Below are positions 13,951-21,841 of a stretch of DNA of 38,914 nt, in pieces. Below the pieces are notes generated by a model. That model saw nothing but the letters and a program-made list of their open reading frames with translations, ran no database searches and was not told the origin of the DNA. Within the stretch, counting starts at the first letter, position 1. The number at the start of each line of letters is the position of its first letter. Both the position numbers and the translations under genes were made by a program. This DNA comes from an uncultured Oscillospiraceae bacterium (GTDB taxonomy: Bacteria; Bacillota; Clostridia; Oscillospirales; Oscillospiraceae): assembly GCA_934569045.1 (NCBI GenBank), contig CAKTJX010000024.1, forward strand, positions 1 to 38,914. The letters are read 5' to 3'.

Positions 13951-14844
13951 TCAATTGTTTTCCGCAATCGCCTTGGCCCCCTGAAACTCCACGTGCAGGG
14001 GTAGAATCTCCCAGTTGTGCTCCGTGATGTCGTGGAGCTTCCGGGAGAGCTTTTCGGAAAGGTTCGGGTCTCTCGTCATGCAGAGCAGGGTGGGGCCCGC
14101 GCCGGAGAGGCAGAAGGCCGCGCCGGTGGTGCGGATCAGGGCCTCGATTTTTTCGTAGTCGGGGATCAGCTTTTTCCGGTAGTTCTGGTGGAGCCGGTCC
14201 TGCATGGCGGTGCGCAGCAGCTTTTCGTCCCCCAGCTCCAGGGCCTTCAGCACCATGGCGCCGTGGGCGATGTTGTAGATGGCGTCCGCCCGGGACACCT
14301 GCTCCGGCAGCACGGAACGGGCCAGGGACGTGGGCAGGTTGAAATCCGGGATCAGGGCTAAAAATTCCCAGGCCGGGTGCAGGGGGAAGCTGACGGTCAT
14401 GGGCAGTCCGTTGTCCACCATGGAGGCGGTGAGCCCGCCGTAGAAGGCCGGGGCCAGGTTGTCCGGGTGGCCCTCCATGGCGTTGGTGATGTTCAGCAGC
14501 CCCTGGGTGCTGAGCTTATTGCCCCGGAGCACATTGGCCCCCATGGCCCCGGCCACCAGCAGCGCGGCGGAGGAGCCTAACCCGCGGCAGATGGGGATAT
14601 GGGCATCGATGTGAATTTTCACGCCCCTTACCTCCTCACTGAGGGAGGCCAGCACGGCGCAGTAGGAGGTATAGGCCAGATTGTCCGGCCCCGTATAGGC
14701 CTCGTCACAGCCGGTAATCTCCAGCCCCGCCTCGGTCTCCTCAAAGGTCACGTCGGTATACAGGCTCAGCGCGCACCCAAAGGCATCAAACCCCGGCCCT
14801 AAGTTGGCCGTGGTGGCGGGCACACGGATGGTAACTCGATTCAT
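13951..14844 (-). CDS. thrB: Homoserine kinase
   Basis: This is a 297-residue GHMP-family kinase that phosphorylates homoserine at the committed step to threonine. The N-terminal RVPATTANLGPGFDAFGCAL is the homoserine-kinase signature. PICRGLGSSAALLVAGAMGAN (about 88-108) is the GHMP ATP-binding loop, and GAAFCLSGAGPTLLCM near residue 247 is the third conserved motif. I chose ATG 14844, preceded by AAGGAG at 7 nt; an in-frame ATG at 14862 overlaps the thrC stop (ATGA) but lacks a site. It is second in the thrC-thrB operon. Its 3' end abuts the repeat cluster beside the phage module. Confidence 0.95.
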   Translation of the reverse strand: MNRVTIRVPATTANLGPGFDAFGCALSLYTDVTFEETEAGLEITGCDEAYTGPDNLAYTSYCAVLASLSEEVRGVKIHIDAHIPICRGLGSSAALLVAGAMGANVLRGNKLSTQGLLNITNAMEGHPDNLAPAFYGGLTASMVDNGLPMTVSFPLHPAWEFLALIPDFNLPTSLARSVLPEQVSRADAIYNIAHGAMVLKALELGDEKLLRTAMQDRLHQNYRKKLIPDYEKIEALIRTTGAAFCLSGAGPTLLCMTRDPNLSEKLSRKLHDITEHNWEILPLHVEFQGAKAIAENN

Positions 14845-14858
14845 GGGAAAACTCCTTT

Positions 14859-16295
14859 TCATTTACTGCCCAGCACAAAATCCAGCATCTTTTCCTTTCC
14901 AATCACCCCGGTGTGCCGTTCCGGCTTGCCCTGGAGGGAGGCCAGGTTTTTTGGAATGGGAACCCCGGTGATGGCGTTCAGGCGGGCCATGCGGTCATAT
15001 TCGCTGCCGCTCAAATCGCCGCCAATGGCGGTGAGGACGGCGGTGGAGAACTTATAGGGGGAGGCAGTGGAGAGCACCACCATGGGATTTTCGCCCTTCT
15101 GTGTTTCGGCCACGGCCCAGCCGCAGGCGGTGTGGGGGTCCATGAGGTAGCCGTAGTCCCGGTAGACCTTCCCGATGGTCTGCTCCGCCTGGGCATCGTC
15201 ACAGCAGCCTGCGGCGAACTCCGCCTGGATGGCCCGGAGCAGATTCTCCGGCACCCGGTAGAAGCCCTTGTCGGACAGATCCTTCATGAGCCCGGCAACC
15301 AGCGCCGTATCCCCGGACAGCAGGTACAGGAGCCGCTCCAGATTGGAGGACACCAGGATATCCATAGAGGGAGAGGTGGTCTTCAGCAGGGGGCGGCGGC
15401 GGTCATAGGTGCCGGTGGTGAGAAAATCGGTGAGCACATTGTTGGCGTTGGAGGCGCAGATCAGCTTCCCCACCGGCAGGCCCAGCTTCTTCGCCAGGTA
15501 GCCCGCCAGAATGTCGCCAAAGTTTCCCGTGGGCACGCAGAAGTCCACCTTGCCGCCCAGGGCAATGACCTTCCGGTCCAGAAGATCCCGGTAGGACCGG
15601 AAATAGTACATGATCTGGGGGGCCAGCCGCCCGATATTGATGGAGTTGGCGGAGGACAGCAGGAAGGGAAGGGCTTTCCCCTGGCAGTCCCGGAAGATGT
15701 TCTTCACCCCGGTCTGGGCATCGTCAAAGTTCCCTTCCACGGCGCAGACGGCCACATTCTGCCCCTCCTGGGTCACCATCTGGGCCTGCTGGACCTGGGA
15801 TACGCCGCCGTAGGGGTAGAACACGCAGATGCTCACCCCCGGCACATCCTGGAAGCCCACCAGCGCCGCTTTGCCGGTGTCGCCGGAGGTGGCGGTGAGG
15901 ATGCGGATTTCCTCCCGGATGCCCTTTTCCGCCTTGGCGGCGGTGAGCAGCTGGGGCAGCATGCTGAGGGCCACATCCTTAAAGGCGGAGGTGGGCCCCC
16001 GGAAGAGCTCCAGCACCTGGAAGGGGCCCACGCTTACCGTGGGGGTCAGGTCCTCCGTCTCGAATTTTCCGGTATAGGCATTCCTGACCAGCGTCTCCAT
16101 ATTGGGAATATCCGGCAGCAGGGCGGAGAGAATGGCGGTGGACATCTGCTGGCTGGTGCCCTTCAGGCAGCCCTGCCAGTCAAAGGGCGGGATTTCTTTC
16201 GGCACATACAGCCCCCCGTCGGGGGCCAGTCCCAGCAGCACTGCCTGGGCGCTGTCCACAGGGGTGCTGCCGCCTCTGGTAGAAATATACTCCAT
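14859..16295 (-). CDS. thrC: Threonine synthase
   Basis: This is a 478-residue PLP enzyme converting O-phosphohomoserine to threonine. MEYISTRGGSTPVDSAQAVLLGLAPDGGLYVP is the typical long-form ThrC start. K106 in GPTSAFKDVAL is the PLP Schiff-base lysine. The loop ILTATSGDTGKAAL and FCVPTGNFGDILAGYLAKKLGLP are the phosphate-binding and active-site regions. I chose ATG 16295 because AGGAGGT lies 8 nt upstream; an upstream 31-residue open extension has no homology-like character. It is the first gene of a leftward operon with thrB, divergent from hom. Confidence 0.95.
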   Translation of the reverse strand: MEYISTRGGSTPVDSAQAVLLGLAPDGGLYVPKEIPPFDWQGCLKGTSQQMSTAILSALLPDIPNMETLVRNAYTGKFETEDLTPTVSVGPFQVLELFRGPTSAFKDVALSMLPQLLTAAKAEKGIREEIRILTATSGDTGKAALVGFQDVPGVSICVFYPYGGVSQVQQAQMVTQEGQNVAVCAVEGNFDDAQTGVKNIFRDCQGKALPFLLSSANSINIGRLAPQIMYYFRSYRDLLDRKVIALGGKVDFCVPTGNFGDILAGYLAKKLGLPVGKLICASNANNVLTDFLTTGTYDRRRPLLKTTSPSMDILVSSNLERLLYLLSGDTALVAGLMKDLSDKGFYRVPENLLRAIQAEFAAGCCDDAQAEQTIGKVYRDYGYLMDPHTACGWAVAETQKGENPMVVLSTASPYKFSTAVLTAIGGDLSGSEYDRMARLNAITGVPIPKNLASLQGKPERHTGVIGKEKMLDFVLGSK

Positions 16296-16348
16296 ATCAA
16301 TACCTCCTACAGGGTGAAATGCACAAAGAAAAGGGTTTTGGGGCAGGA

Positions 16349-16374
16349 TGCAATTGCGGTTTGTTTCAATTGCA
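16349..16374. promoter_or_regulatory. Candidate operator between thrC and hom
   Basis: TGCAATTG (16349-16356) and CAATTGCA (16367-16374) form a perfect inverted repeat with a 10-bp spacer. The right half overlaps the hom -35 box, so a bound regulator would block hom-lysC-asd. Each CAATTG is itself palindromic, so chance cannot be excluded. Confidence 0.45.
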
Positions 16375-16398
16375 ATTTGCGTAAGCATATGATATACT
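16370..16398 (+). promoter_or_regulatory. Promoter for hom-lysC-asd
   Basis: TTGCAA (16370-16375), a 17-bp spacer and TATACT (16393-16398) make a good sigma-A promoter. Transcription would start near 16405, giving a leader of about 70 nt. Confidence 0.7.
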
Positions 16399-16476
16399 GA
16401 CTATTACAAAAAAGCAAGTGTTTTTCCCACGGAAACAATCGTGGGAAGGGGAAATAGAGAGAACGGAGAGAAAATC

Positions 16477-17598
16477 ATGCGAATCGGACTATTGGGCTTC
16501 GGCACCGTGGGCAAGGGCGTGTATGAGATCGTGGCGGGCCGGGAGGACATGACCGTTGCCAAGGTGCTGTGCCGCCGGGACTTAGAGCTGCCGGATGCCA
16601 GCGTGACCCACGACTTTGCGGACATTCTGAACGATCCCACCATCGATACGGTGGTAGAGGCCATCGGCGGGCTGCACCCGGCCTATGACTATGTGCGCAG
16701 CGCGATCTTAGCGGGCAAGAACGTGGCCACCGCCAATAAGGCTTTGATCGCCACCTGCTTTGACGAGCTGATCCCCCTGGCAAAGCACCAGGGCGTCCAC
16801 CTGCGCTGCACCGCCTCCGTAGGCGGCGGCATCGGCTGGCTCAGCGAGCTGGAGCGGGCCCGGCGCATTGAAACCATCCACCATGTGGGCGGCATTATGA
16901 ACGGCACCTGCAACTATATTCTCGACTCCATGACCCGCCTGGGGCTGGGCTACAGCGAGGCCCTGCGGCAGGCCCAGAGCCTGGGCTATGCCGAGGCGGA
17001 CCCCACCACCGATGTGGAGGGCATCGATACCTGGCACAAGCTTATTGTCTCCGCCAACATCGGCTTCGGCGTGAGCCTGGATATTGCCGGGGTTCCCGCC
17101 GCGGGCATCTCCCGGATTGGGGCGGAGGACGTGGCGAATTTCAGCGCCAACGGCCTGGTGTGCAAGCTGGTGTCTACCGCGGACTGCGACTCCGGCATCT
17201 ATTCCGCCTATGTGCAGCCCACCCTGTACCCCCTGGGCCAGCCGGAGGCGGCGGTGCCCGCCAACTATAATTTAATTACCCTGGAGGGCAATGTGTCCGG
17301 CCGACAGAGCTTCTTCGGCCAGGGCGCGGGCCGGTTCCCCACGGCCTACAATGTGGTGCAGGACTGCGTGGACTTCACCCAGGGCAGAGGCTTCTACACC
17401 GAGCCCGGCCGGAAGGTTCCGGTGGACAACAGTGTACGCCTGCGCTACTACGTCCGCACCGCCCAGGAAGACCCCTGGCTCCGGGAGAACACCGAAAAGC
17501 ACTGGGCCGGCGCCGTGGTCACAAAGCCCGTGGAGGTCAACCTCATGCACCAGTGGCTCAAGGCCCACCCGGACGCGTTTATGGCGGCGTTCGCCTGA
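16477..17598 (+). CDS. hom: Homoserine dehydrogenase (short form)
   Basis: This is a 373-residue NAD(P)-dependent enzyme reducing aspartate semialdehyde to homoserine. IGLLGFGTVGKGVYEIV is the Rossmann start. ANKALIA (about residue 87-93) and GGGIGWLSELERARRIETIHHVGGIMNGTCNYIL are the catalytic core, and YAEADPTTDVEGIDTWHKLIV carries the substrate-binding acidic and lysine residues. The usual C-terminal ACT domain of long Hom proteins is absent, so classical threonine feedback through that domain is not expected here. The ATG at 16477 follows CGGAGAG. It heads a rightward operon with lysC and asd and is divergent from thrC. Confidence 0.93.
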   Translation: MRIGLLGFGTVGKGVYEIVAGREDMTVAKVLCRRDLELPDASVTHDFADILNDPTIDTVVEAIGGLHPAYDYVRSAILAGKNVATANKALIATCFDELIPLAKHQGVHLRCTASVGGGIGWLSELERARRIETIHHVGGIMNGTCNYILDSMTRLGLGYSEALRQAQSLGYAEADPTTDVEGIDTWHKLIVSANIGFGVSLDIAGVPAAGISRIGAEDVANFSANGLVCKLVSTADCDSGIYSAYVQPTLYPLGQPEAAVPANYNLITLEGNVSGRQSFFGQGAGRFPTAYNVVQDCVDFTQGRGFYTEPGRKVPVDNSVRLRYYVRTAQEDPWLRENTEKHWAGAVVTKPVEVNLMHQWLKAHPDAFMAAFA

Positions 17599-17612
17599 AA
17601 GAAGGTAATGAT

Positions 17613-18926
17613 ATGAAAGTAGTCAAATTCGGCGGCTCCTCTATGGCGGATGCCGGACAGTACCGGAAGATCCGGGATATTCTGCTGGCAGACCCGGAGC
17701 GCCGGGTGGTGGTGGTTTCCGCCGCCGGAAAGCGGAACAAGCAGGACCATAAGATTACGGACCTGCTGTACCTGTGCTATGCCCATACCCAGTACGGCGT
17801 GGACTGCTCCGGGGTCTTTGAAATGATCACCTCCCGCTACCGGGAGATTGCCCAGGATTTGGGGCTGAAAACCGACCTGGAATCGGAGTTCGCCGCCCTG
17901 AAATCCAAGCTGGACAACAAGACTGTTACCCAGGACGAGCTGGCCAGCCGGGGCGAATATTTCTCCGCCCGGCTCATGGCGGACTATCTGGGCTTCAAGT
18001 TCGTGGACGCGGCGGACTGGGTGAAATTCCGCTTTGACGGCACCGTGGACCAGGAGAGCAGCTACGAGGCCCTGCGCAATCAGGTTACGGGCCCCGGCGT
18101 GGTAATTCCCGGCTTCTACGGCCAGCTGCCCGACGGCAAGATCAAAACCTTTACCCGGGGCGGCAGCGACATTACCGGCGCTTTGGCCGCGGCGGCCCTG
18201 GATGCCGACGTGTACGAAAACTGGACGGATGTTTCCGGCATCCTCATGGCGGACCCCCGGATTGTGGAGAATCCCCAGACCATCCCGGAGGTCACCTATG
18301 ACGAGCTCCGGGAGTTGAGCTACTCAGGAGCCCAGGTGCTCCACGAGGGCACCATCTTCCCTGTGCGGGAGAAGAACATCCCCCTGAACATCCGCAATAC
18401 CAACGCCCCCCAGGACCCCGGCACCATGATTCAGGAGCGGTTTGAGGGGGATTCGGACCCCCACCGCTTCATCACCGGCATCACCGGCAAGAAGGATTTC
18501 TCCATCATCGCCTTGACCAAGCGGGGTATGAGCAGCCAGGTGGGCGTGCTGCGGAAGGTACTGACCGTGCTGGAGCGGCATAATATATCCGTGGACTATG
18601 TGCCCAATGGCATCGACAATGTGTCTGTGGTGCTGCCCACGGAGGCGGTGGCCTCCAGCCTGTACACCATCCTGGGGGAGATTCAGAAGGAAGTGGAGCC
18701 CGACAGCCTGACGGTTTACGACCAGATCGCCGTGGTGGCCGCGGTGGGCCGGAAGATGGCCTTCCGCCCCGGCATTTCCGGCCAGATCTTCGCCGCCCTG
18801 GGCCAGGCGGGCATCAACATCCGCATGATCAACCAGGGTCCTGACGAGCTGAACATCATCTTCGGCGTGGACAACCGGGACTTCTCGGAGGCAATCCGAG
18901 TGCTGTATAACAGCTTTGTGAAGTAA
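17613..18926 (+). CDS. lysC: Aspartate kinase
   Basis: This is a 437-residue kinase catalysing the first step of the aspartate pathway. KFGGSS at residues 5-10 is the signature. FTRGGSDITGALAAAAL carries the second substrate motif, and VYENWTDVSGILMADPRIV the catalytic loop. The C-terminal part has two ACT domains (ISVDYVPNGIDNVSVVL and AVVAAVGRKMAFRPGISGQIFAALGQAGINIRMINQG), the site of lysine and/or threonine feedback in this family. AAGGT precedes the ATG, 14 nt after the hom stop. Since Hom lacks its ACT domain, feedback of this operon probably acts mainly on LysC. Monofunctional, not fused to Hom. Confidence 0.95.
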   Translation: MKVVKFGGSSMADAGQYRKIRDILLADPERRVVVVSAAGKRNKQDHKITDLLYLCYAHTQYGVDCSGVFEMITSRYREIAQDLGLKTDLESEFAALKSKLDNKTVTQDELASRGEYFSARLMADYLGFKFVDAADWVKFRFDGTVDQESSYEALRNQVTGPGVVIPGFYGQLPDGKIKTFTRGGSDITGALAAAALDADVYENWTDVSGILMADPRIVENPQTIPEVTYDELRELSYSGAQVLHEGTIFPVREKNIPLNIRNTNAPQDPGTMIQERFEGDSDPHRFITGITGKKDFSIIALTKRGMSSQVGVLRKVLTVLERHNISVDYVPNGIDNVSVVLPTEAVASSLYTILGEIQKEVEPDSLTVYDQIAVVAAVGRKMAFRPGISGQIFAALGQAGINIRMINQGPDELNIIFGVDNRDFSEAIRVLYNSFVK

Positions 18927-18941
18927 AAGGAGGCAAACACC

Positions 18942-19943
18942 ATGAAAGAGTACACCGTTGCTGTTCTGGGCGCTACCGGCGCTGTGGGGCAGGAAATGAT
19001 CAAGATTTTGCAGGAGCGGAATTTCCCTGTGGGCAGGCTCCTGCCCCTGGCCAGCGCCAGAAGCGCCGGCAGAACCCTGAAATTCAAGGGTCAGGACGTG
19101 GCCATTGAGGAGGCCCGGGACGAGGCCTTCCAGGGGGTGGACATTGTCCTGGGTGCGGCGGAGAACGACATCGCCCAGCGCTTCGCCCCCGCCATCGTCA
19201 AGGCCGGGGCCGTCTTTGTGGACAATTCCTCCGCCTTCCGCCTGGACCCCAAGGTGCCCCTGGTCGTGCCGGAGATCAACCCGGAGGACGCGAAGAAACA
19301 CCAGGGCATTATCTCCAACCCCAACTGCTCCACCATCATCACCGTTACGGCGGTGAATGCCCTGAATGCCCTGTCTCCCATCCGCACCATGACCGCCTCT
19401 ACTTACCAGGCTGTGTCCGGAGCCGGGGCAGGCGGCCCCATTGAGCTCATGAACGAGGTGGAGGCCATCCGGGAGGGTAAGCCCTACGAGCCCAAGGTGT
19501 TCTCCCACCAGATCGCCTACAACCTGATCCCCCAGATCGGCGGCGAACAGTTCGAGGGCTACACCAGCGAGGAAATGAAGATGCAGAACGAGGGCAGGAA
19601 GATCATGCACCTGCCGGAGCTCCGGGTCAGCTGCACCTGCGTCCGGGTGCCCGTGGTCCGCAGCCACTCCATTTCCGTGAGCCTGCACTTTGATAAGAAG
19701 ATCACCGTGGAAGAGGCCAGAGCCGCCATTGCCAAGGCCCCCGGCTGCAAGCTGGTGGACGATTTGGCCAACAAGCAGTACCCCATGCCTCTGGACACCA
19801 GCGACCAGGATATCGTATTCGTAGGCCGCATCCGTCCCGACCTGACGGACGACAACGGCCTGTGCCTCTGGTGCTGCGGCGACCAGGTCCGCAAGGGCGC
19901 GGCCACCAACGCAATTCAGATTGCGGAGCTGCTGGTAAAGTAG
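18942..19943 (+). CDS. asd: Aspartate-semialdehyde dehydrogenase
   Basis: This is a 333-residue NADPH-dependent enzyme reducing aspartyl phosphate to the semialdehyde that both threonine/methionine and lysine/diaminopimelate branches use. VAVLGATGAVGQEM is the nucleotide-binding loop. VDNSSAFR (93-100) binds phosphate. C129 in SNPNCST is the catalytic cysteine, and the RVPVVRSHS segment carries the conserved substrate-binding basic residues. AAAAGGAGG lies 8 nt upstream, 15 nt after lysC. The intact hom-lysC-asd-thrC-thrB set implies threonine synthesis from aspartate. Confidence 0.96.
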   Translation: MKEYTVAVLGATGAVGQEMIKILQERNFPVGRLLPLASARSAGRTLKFKGQDVAIEEARDEAFQGVDIVLGAAENDIAQRFAPAIVKAGAVFVDNSSAFRLDPKVPLVVPEINPEDAKKHQGIISNPNCSTIITVTAVNALNALSPIRTMTASTYQAVSGAGAGGPIELMNEVEAIREGKPYEPKVFSHQIAYNLIPQIGGEQFEGYTSEEMKMQNEGRKIMHLPELRVSCTCVRVPVVRSHSISVSLHFDKKITVEEARAAIAKAPGCKLVDDLANKQYPMPLDTSDQDIVFVGRIRPDLTDDNGLCLWCCGDQVRKGAATNAIQIAELLVK

Positions 19944-20005
19944 GGGGGCAGCTGCCGCGCCTGGTGAAATCCGGCCCCAGGCTGGATTTCACCGGGCTGC
20001 CGCCC
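19944..20005. terminator. Hairpin between convergent asd and tcdA
   Basis: GGTGAAATCC and GGATTTCACC form a perfect 10-bp stem with a GGCCCCAGGCT loop, extended by GGGGCAG/CTGCCGCCCC arms. No T-run follows on either strand, but the position fits a shared bidirectional stop. Confidence 0.6.
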
Positions 20006-20013
20006 CGGCAGCC

Positions 20014-20784
20014 CTACCGGTCTCCTCGGTCAAAGGCCGTCAGGTCCTTCACCACTTCGCCTGCCAGAATCATTCCGGCGGCGGCTACGGCGAAGGCGGT
20101 GGAGCCGGGGATATCCCGGCGCTCAGTGCATTTCCGGGCTGTGCCCGGGGGGCAGACGCAGTGGGCCCGGCAGGAGATGGACATATCCTCCAGGGGCCGG
20201 ATGGGCTTCTCCTCGGAGTAGACCACCTTCAGATGGTCCACTCCGTTTTGGCGGCAGATTTTCCGCATGACCCGCGCCAGGGGGCACACCTTGGTCTCAT
20301 AGATATCGGCCACCCGGAAGGCGGAGGCCTCTACCTTGTTGCCCGCGCCCATGGAGCTGATCACCGGCACCCCAGCGGCCCGGGCGCAGAGGATGATCTC
20401 CTTCTTGCCGGTGACGGTGTCGATGGCGTCCACCACATAGTCGTACTGGGAAAAGTCGAATTGATCCTTGGTGTCCGGCATGAAAAAGGTCTGATGAATC
20501 GTGACATTGCACTTGGGGTTGATGTCCAGAATCCGGTCTCTGGCCACCTCCACCTTGTATTTGCCGATGGTGGACCGGGTGGCGAAGAGCTGCCGGTTCA
20601 GGTTGGTGAGGCATACCTTATCATCGTCAATAAGATCCAGTGCCCCCACCCCGGAGCGGGCCAGGGCCTCTACCGTGTAGCCCCCCACGCCGCCGATGCC
20701 AAACACAGCCACCCGGCTGCTCTGCAGCCGCTCCATGGCCTCCTGGCCGAATACAAGCTGCGATCTGGAAAACTGATTTAACAT
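20014..20784 (-). CDS. tcdA: tRNA threonylcarbamoyladenosine dehydratase (ThiF/E1-like)
   Basis: This is a 256-residue E1-like enzyme that cyclises t6A37 in tRNA to ct6A using ATP. VAVFGIGGVGGYTVEALARSGVG is the nucleotide-binding Rossmann loop. NLNRQL carries the conserved arginine, and DAIDTVTGKKEIILCA the catalytic aspartate region. HCVCPPGTARKC near the C-terminus matches the family cysteine motif. The start MLNQFSRSQLVFGQEAMERL is the standard TcdA/CsdL opening. It is transcribed alone, convergent with asd. CAGGAGAAACCT precedes the ATG. Confidence 0.9.
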   Translation of the reverse strand: MLNQFSRSQLVFGQEAMERLQSSRVAVFGIGGVGGYTVEALARSGVGALDLIDDDKVCLTNLNRQLFATRSTIGKYKVEVARDRILDINPKCNVTIHQTFFMPDTKDQFDFSQYDYVVDAIDTVTGKKEIILCARAAGVPVISSMGAGNKVEASAFRVADIYETKVCPLARVMRKICRQNGVDHLKVVYSEEKPIRPLEDMSISCRAHCVCPPGTARKCTERRDIPGSTAFAVAAAGMILAGEVVKDLTAFDRGDR

Positions 20785-20885
20785 AGGTTTCTCCTGTTTC
20801 GTAAAAGTAAGGCCATTATACTACCATTTGCATAGGTAATCAAGGCAATTCTGCGGGGCTTTTTCACAACAGCTTCGGGCGGAAA

Positions 20886-20914
20886 TTGACATTCCGCAAA
20901 ATCTCTGATAAGAT
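20886..20914 (+). promoter_or_regulatory. Promoter for the small toxin gene
   Basis: TTGACA (20886-20891), 17 bp and TAAGAT (20909-20914). The predicted start near 20918-20921 would place a UUCG hairpin at the extreme 5' end of the RNA. Confidence 0.65.
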
Positions 20915-20917
20915 AAT

Positions 20918-20937
20918 CCCGGTTCTTCGGAACCGGG
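20918..20937 (+). promoter_or_regulatory. UUCG-capped 5' hairpin of toxin mRNA
   Basis: CCCGGTTC-TTCG-GAACCGGG: a perfect 8-bp stem closed by C(UUCG)G, an exceptionally stable loop. At an mRNA 5' end such hairpins block ribonuclease entry and lengthen half-life. Confidence 0.75.
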
Positions 20938-20987
20938 GTGCTGCCCTCAAAAACGGTAGGCGGTTCTGCTTCTCCTTTGGTTTTCCT

Positions 20988-21036
20988 ACAGGGGGTGCAG
21001 AAGCTTTTTCGCCCCCTGTCCTTTTACGGAAGGGGG
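20988..21036 (+). promoter_or_regulatory. Alternative hairpins controlling the toxin ribosome site
   Basis: CCCCCTGT (21012-21019) can pair with ACAGGGGG (20988-20995), or its CCCCCT part with AGGGGG (21031-21036), which is the toxin Shine-Dalgarno. The folds exclude each other, so the leader may switch between blocked and open states. This is a paper fold only. Confidence 0.5.
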
Positions 21037-21044
21037 TGACTGGT

Positions 21045-21131
21045 ATGACGACTTCTGAACTTTATACGTTTTGTCTCGTACTTATCGGTCTTGCCGATCT
21101 GATCATTCAGATTATGAACAAGAAAAAGTAA
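21045..21131 (+). CDS. Small hydrophobic type I toxin-like peptide
   Basis: This is a 28-residue peptide, MTTSELYTFCLVLIGLADLI then IQIMNKKK: a short polar start, one membrane helix (about 6-24) and a lysine tail. This is the form of the TxpA/Fst and 'putative holin-like toxin' peptides of Firmicutes, which damage the membrane when over-expressed. ATG 21045 lies 8 nt after AGGGGG. The gene has its own promoter, a long structured leader, and a convergent antisense promoter at 21221-21249, the genetic layout of a type I toxin-antitoxin locus. In-frame codons further upstream lie in structured leader and are not expected to be translated. Toxicity is inferred. Confidence 0.72.
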   Translation: MTTSELYTFCLVLIGLADLIIQIMNKKK

Positions 21132-21167
21132 CCGCCCACAGCCTCCCAAGCTAAGCGATTACTTTTT
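21123..21167. terminator. Bidirectional terminator at the toxin 3' end
   Basis: AAAAAGTAACCGC (21123-21135) pairs with GCGATTACTTTTT (21155-21167) with one mismatch. T-runs lie at both outer ends, so it can stop the toxin mRNA rightward and the antisense RNA leftward. It includes the last codons of the toxin. Confidence 0.65.
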
Positions 21168-21214
21168 CGTAGCGCAAGGAGGAGCAAACCGTCTATCGGC
21201 AGCACCCTCTTTTC
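21123..21214 (-). ncRNA. Predicted antisense RNA antitoxin
   Basis: Initiating near 21214 from the minus-strand promoter and ending at the hairpin near 21123, this RNA would be about 92 nt. It would be fully complementary to the toxin mRNA 3' region, overlapping the last 9 nt of the coding sequence. RatA of the TxpA/RatA pair in Bacillus subtilis works from a similar 3' overlap. Confidence 0.55.
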
Positions 21215-21220
21215 ATGTTT

Positions 21221-21249
21221 ACTATACCACGCCCCGCCCGGTTCGTCAA
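21221..21249 (-). promoter_or_regulatory. Promoter for the antisense RNA
   Basis: On the minus strand TTGACG (21249-21244), 17 bp and TATAGT (21226-21221): ten of twelve consensus positions with ideal spacing. It is embedded in the GC-rich hairpin of the rightward terminator. Confidence 0.75.
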
Positions 21250-21261
21250 GGCGGGGTTTTT
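21232..21261 (+). terminator. Rho-independent terminator after the toxin locus
   Basis: CCCCGCC (21232-21238) and GGCGGGG (21250-21256) with TTTTT after. It is a second stop for rightward toxin transcripts; its loop contains the antisense -35 box. Confidence 0.75.
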
Positions 21262-21841
21262 ACGCGGTTTCCGCCGCCAGGGCCATGGCTCTGGCGGCCT
21301 TGCTTTTTTCTTCCGGCGCCAAACCGTATTCCGCGGCGATGGCTTTCCCGAAGGCCAGCGCGTCCGCTTCCAGGCCTTCCTTCAGCTCTGCCTCCACCTC
21401 GCACAGCGGAATTTCCTTTCCGCCCCCCAGCAGGATTCCCTGGTCAAGAGCCAGCTCCAGAGTAGACGTGCCAAAGCGCACCTGGGCGGCCTGCCTTACA
21501 AACCGGGCGGCGCAGCGCTCCACAATTCCCCCCGCGGTGAGCCCTTCCAGCTCCGCCGGGGCCCCAAGGGCAAGAAGCATGGGCACGGCCTCCCGGATAT
21601 CCGGGCAGCGGACCTCCCATTCCCCCCGGGCCAACCCCTGCCCCGGGGTTTTCAGGGTGCAGACCGATACCCCGTTTTCCAGCCGCCGCCGCAGGGTCCA
21701 TTTCCGCATCGAAAGGCTGCCGTTCAACGAATCGTAGTAGACGGTCTCCATGGTGATGGGGGTGCAGGGGCCGAAGCGGGCGGCCAGGGCGGCCAGCGTC
21801 TCCGGGGAAGAACGGTATTTTACCTCAAATTCTTGTGCCAT
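21260..21841 (-). CDS. CYTH domain protein (triphosphate tunnel metalloenzyme)
   Basis: This is a 193-residue protein with the CYTH N-terminal motif E4-F-E6-V-K8 (ExExK), which lines the metal-triphosphate tunnel. Further tunnel-strand motifs are YYDSL, RKWTLRRRLENG, VSVCTLKTPG, EWEVRC, and CEVEAELKEG near the C-terminus. Family members hydrolyse inorganic triphosphate, thiamine triphosphate or nucleotides, or make cAMP; the sequence does not tell which. The start at 21841 has AGGAGG 5 nt upstream. Transcribed leftward, alone, divergent from spoIIE. Its stop lies beside the antisense promoter of the toxin locus. Confidence 0.85.
   Translation of the reverse strand: MAQEFEVKYRSSPETLAALAARFGPCTPITMETVYYDSLNGSLSMRKWTLRRRLENGVSVCTLKTPGQGLARGEWEVRCPDIREAVPMLLALGAPAELEGLTAGGIVERCAARFVRQAAQVRFGTSTLELALDQGILLGGGKEIPLCEVEAELKEGLEADALAFGKAIAAEYGLAPEEKSKAARAMALAAETA

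Noticed and set aside
14913..16400. Long plus-strand frame opposite thrC
   Set aside because: thrC carries the PLP lysine and all motifs; the reverse frame is compositional.
16399..16476. Lysine riboswitch or T-box in the hom leader
   Set aside because: The leader is about 70 nt, too short for either, and no T-box sequence is present.
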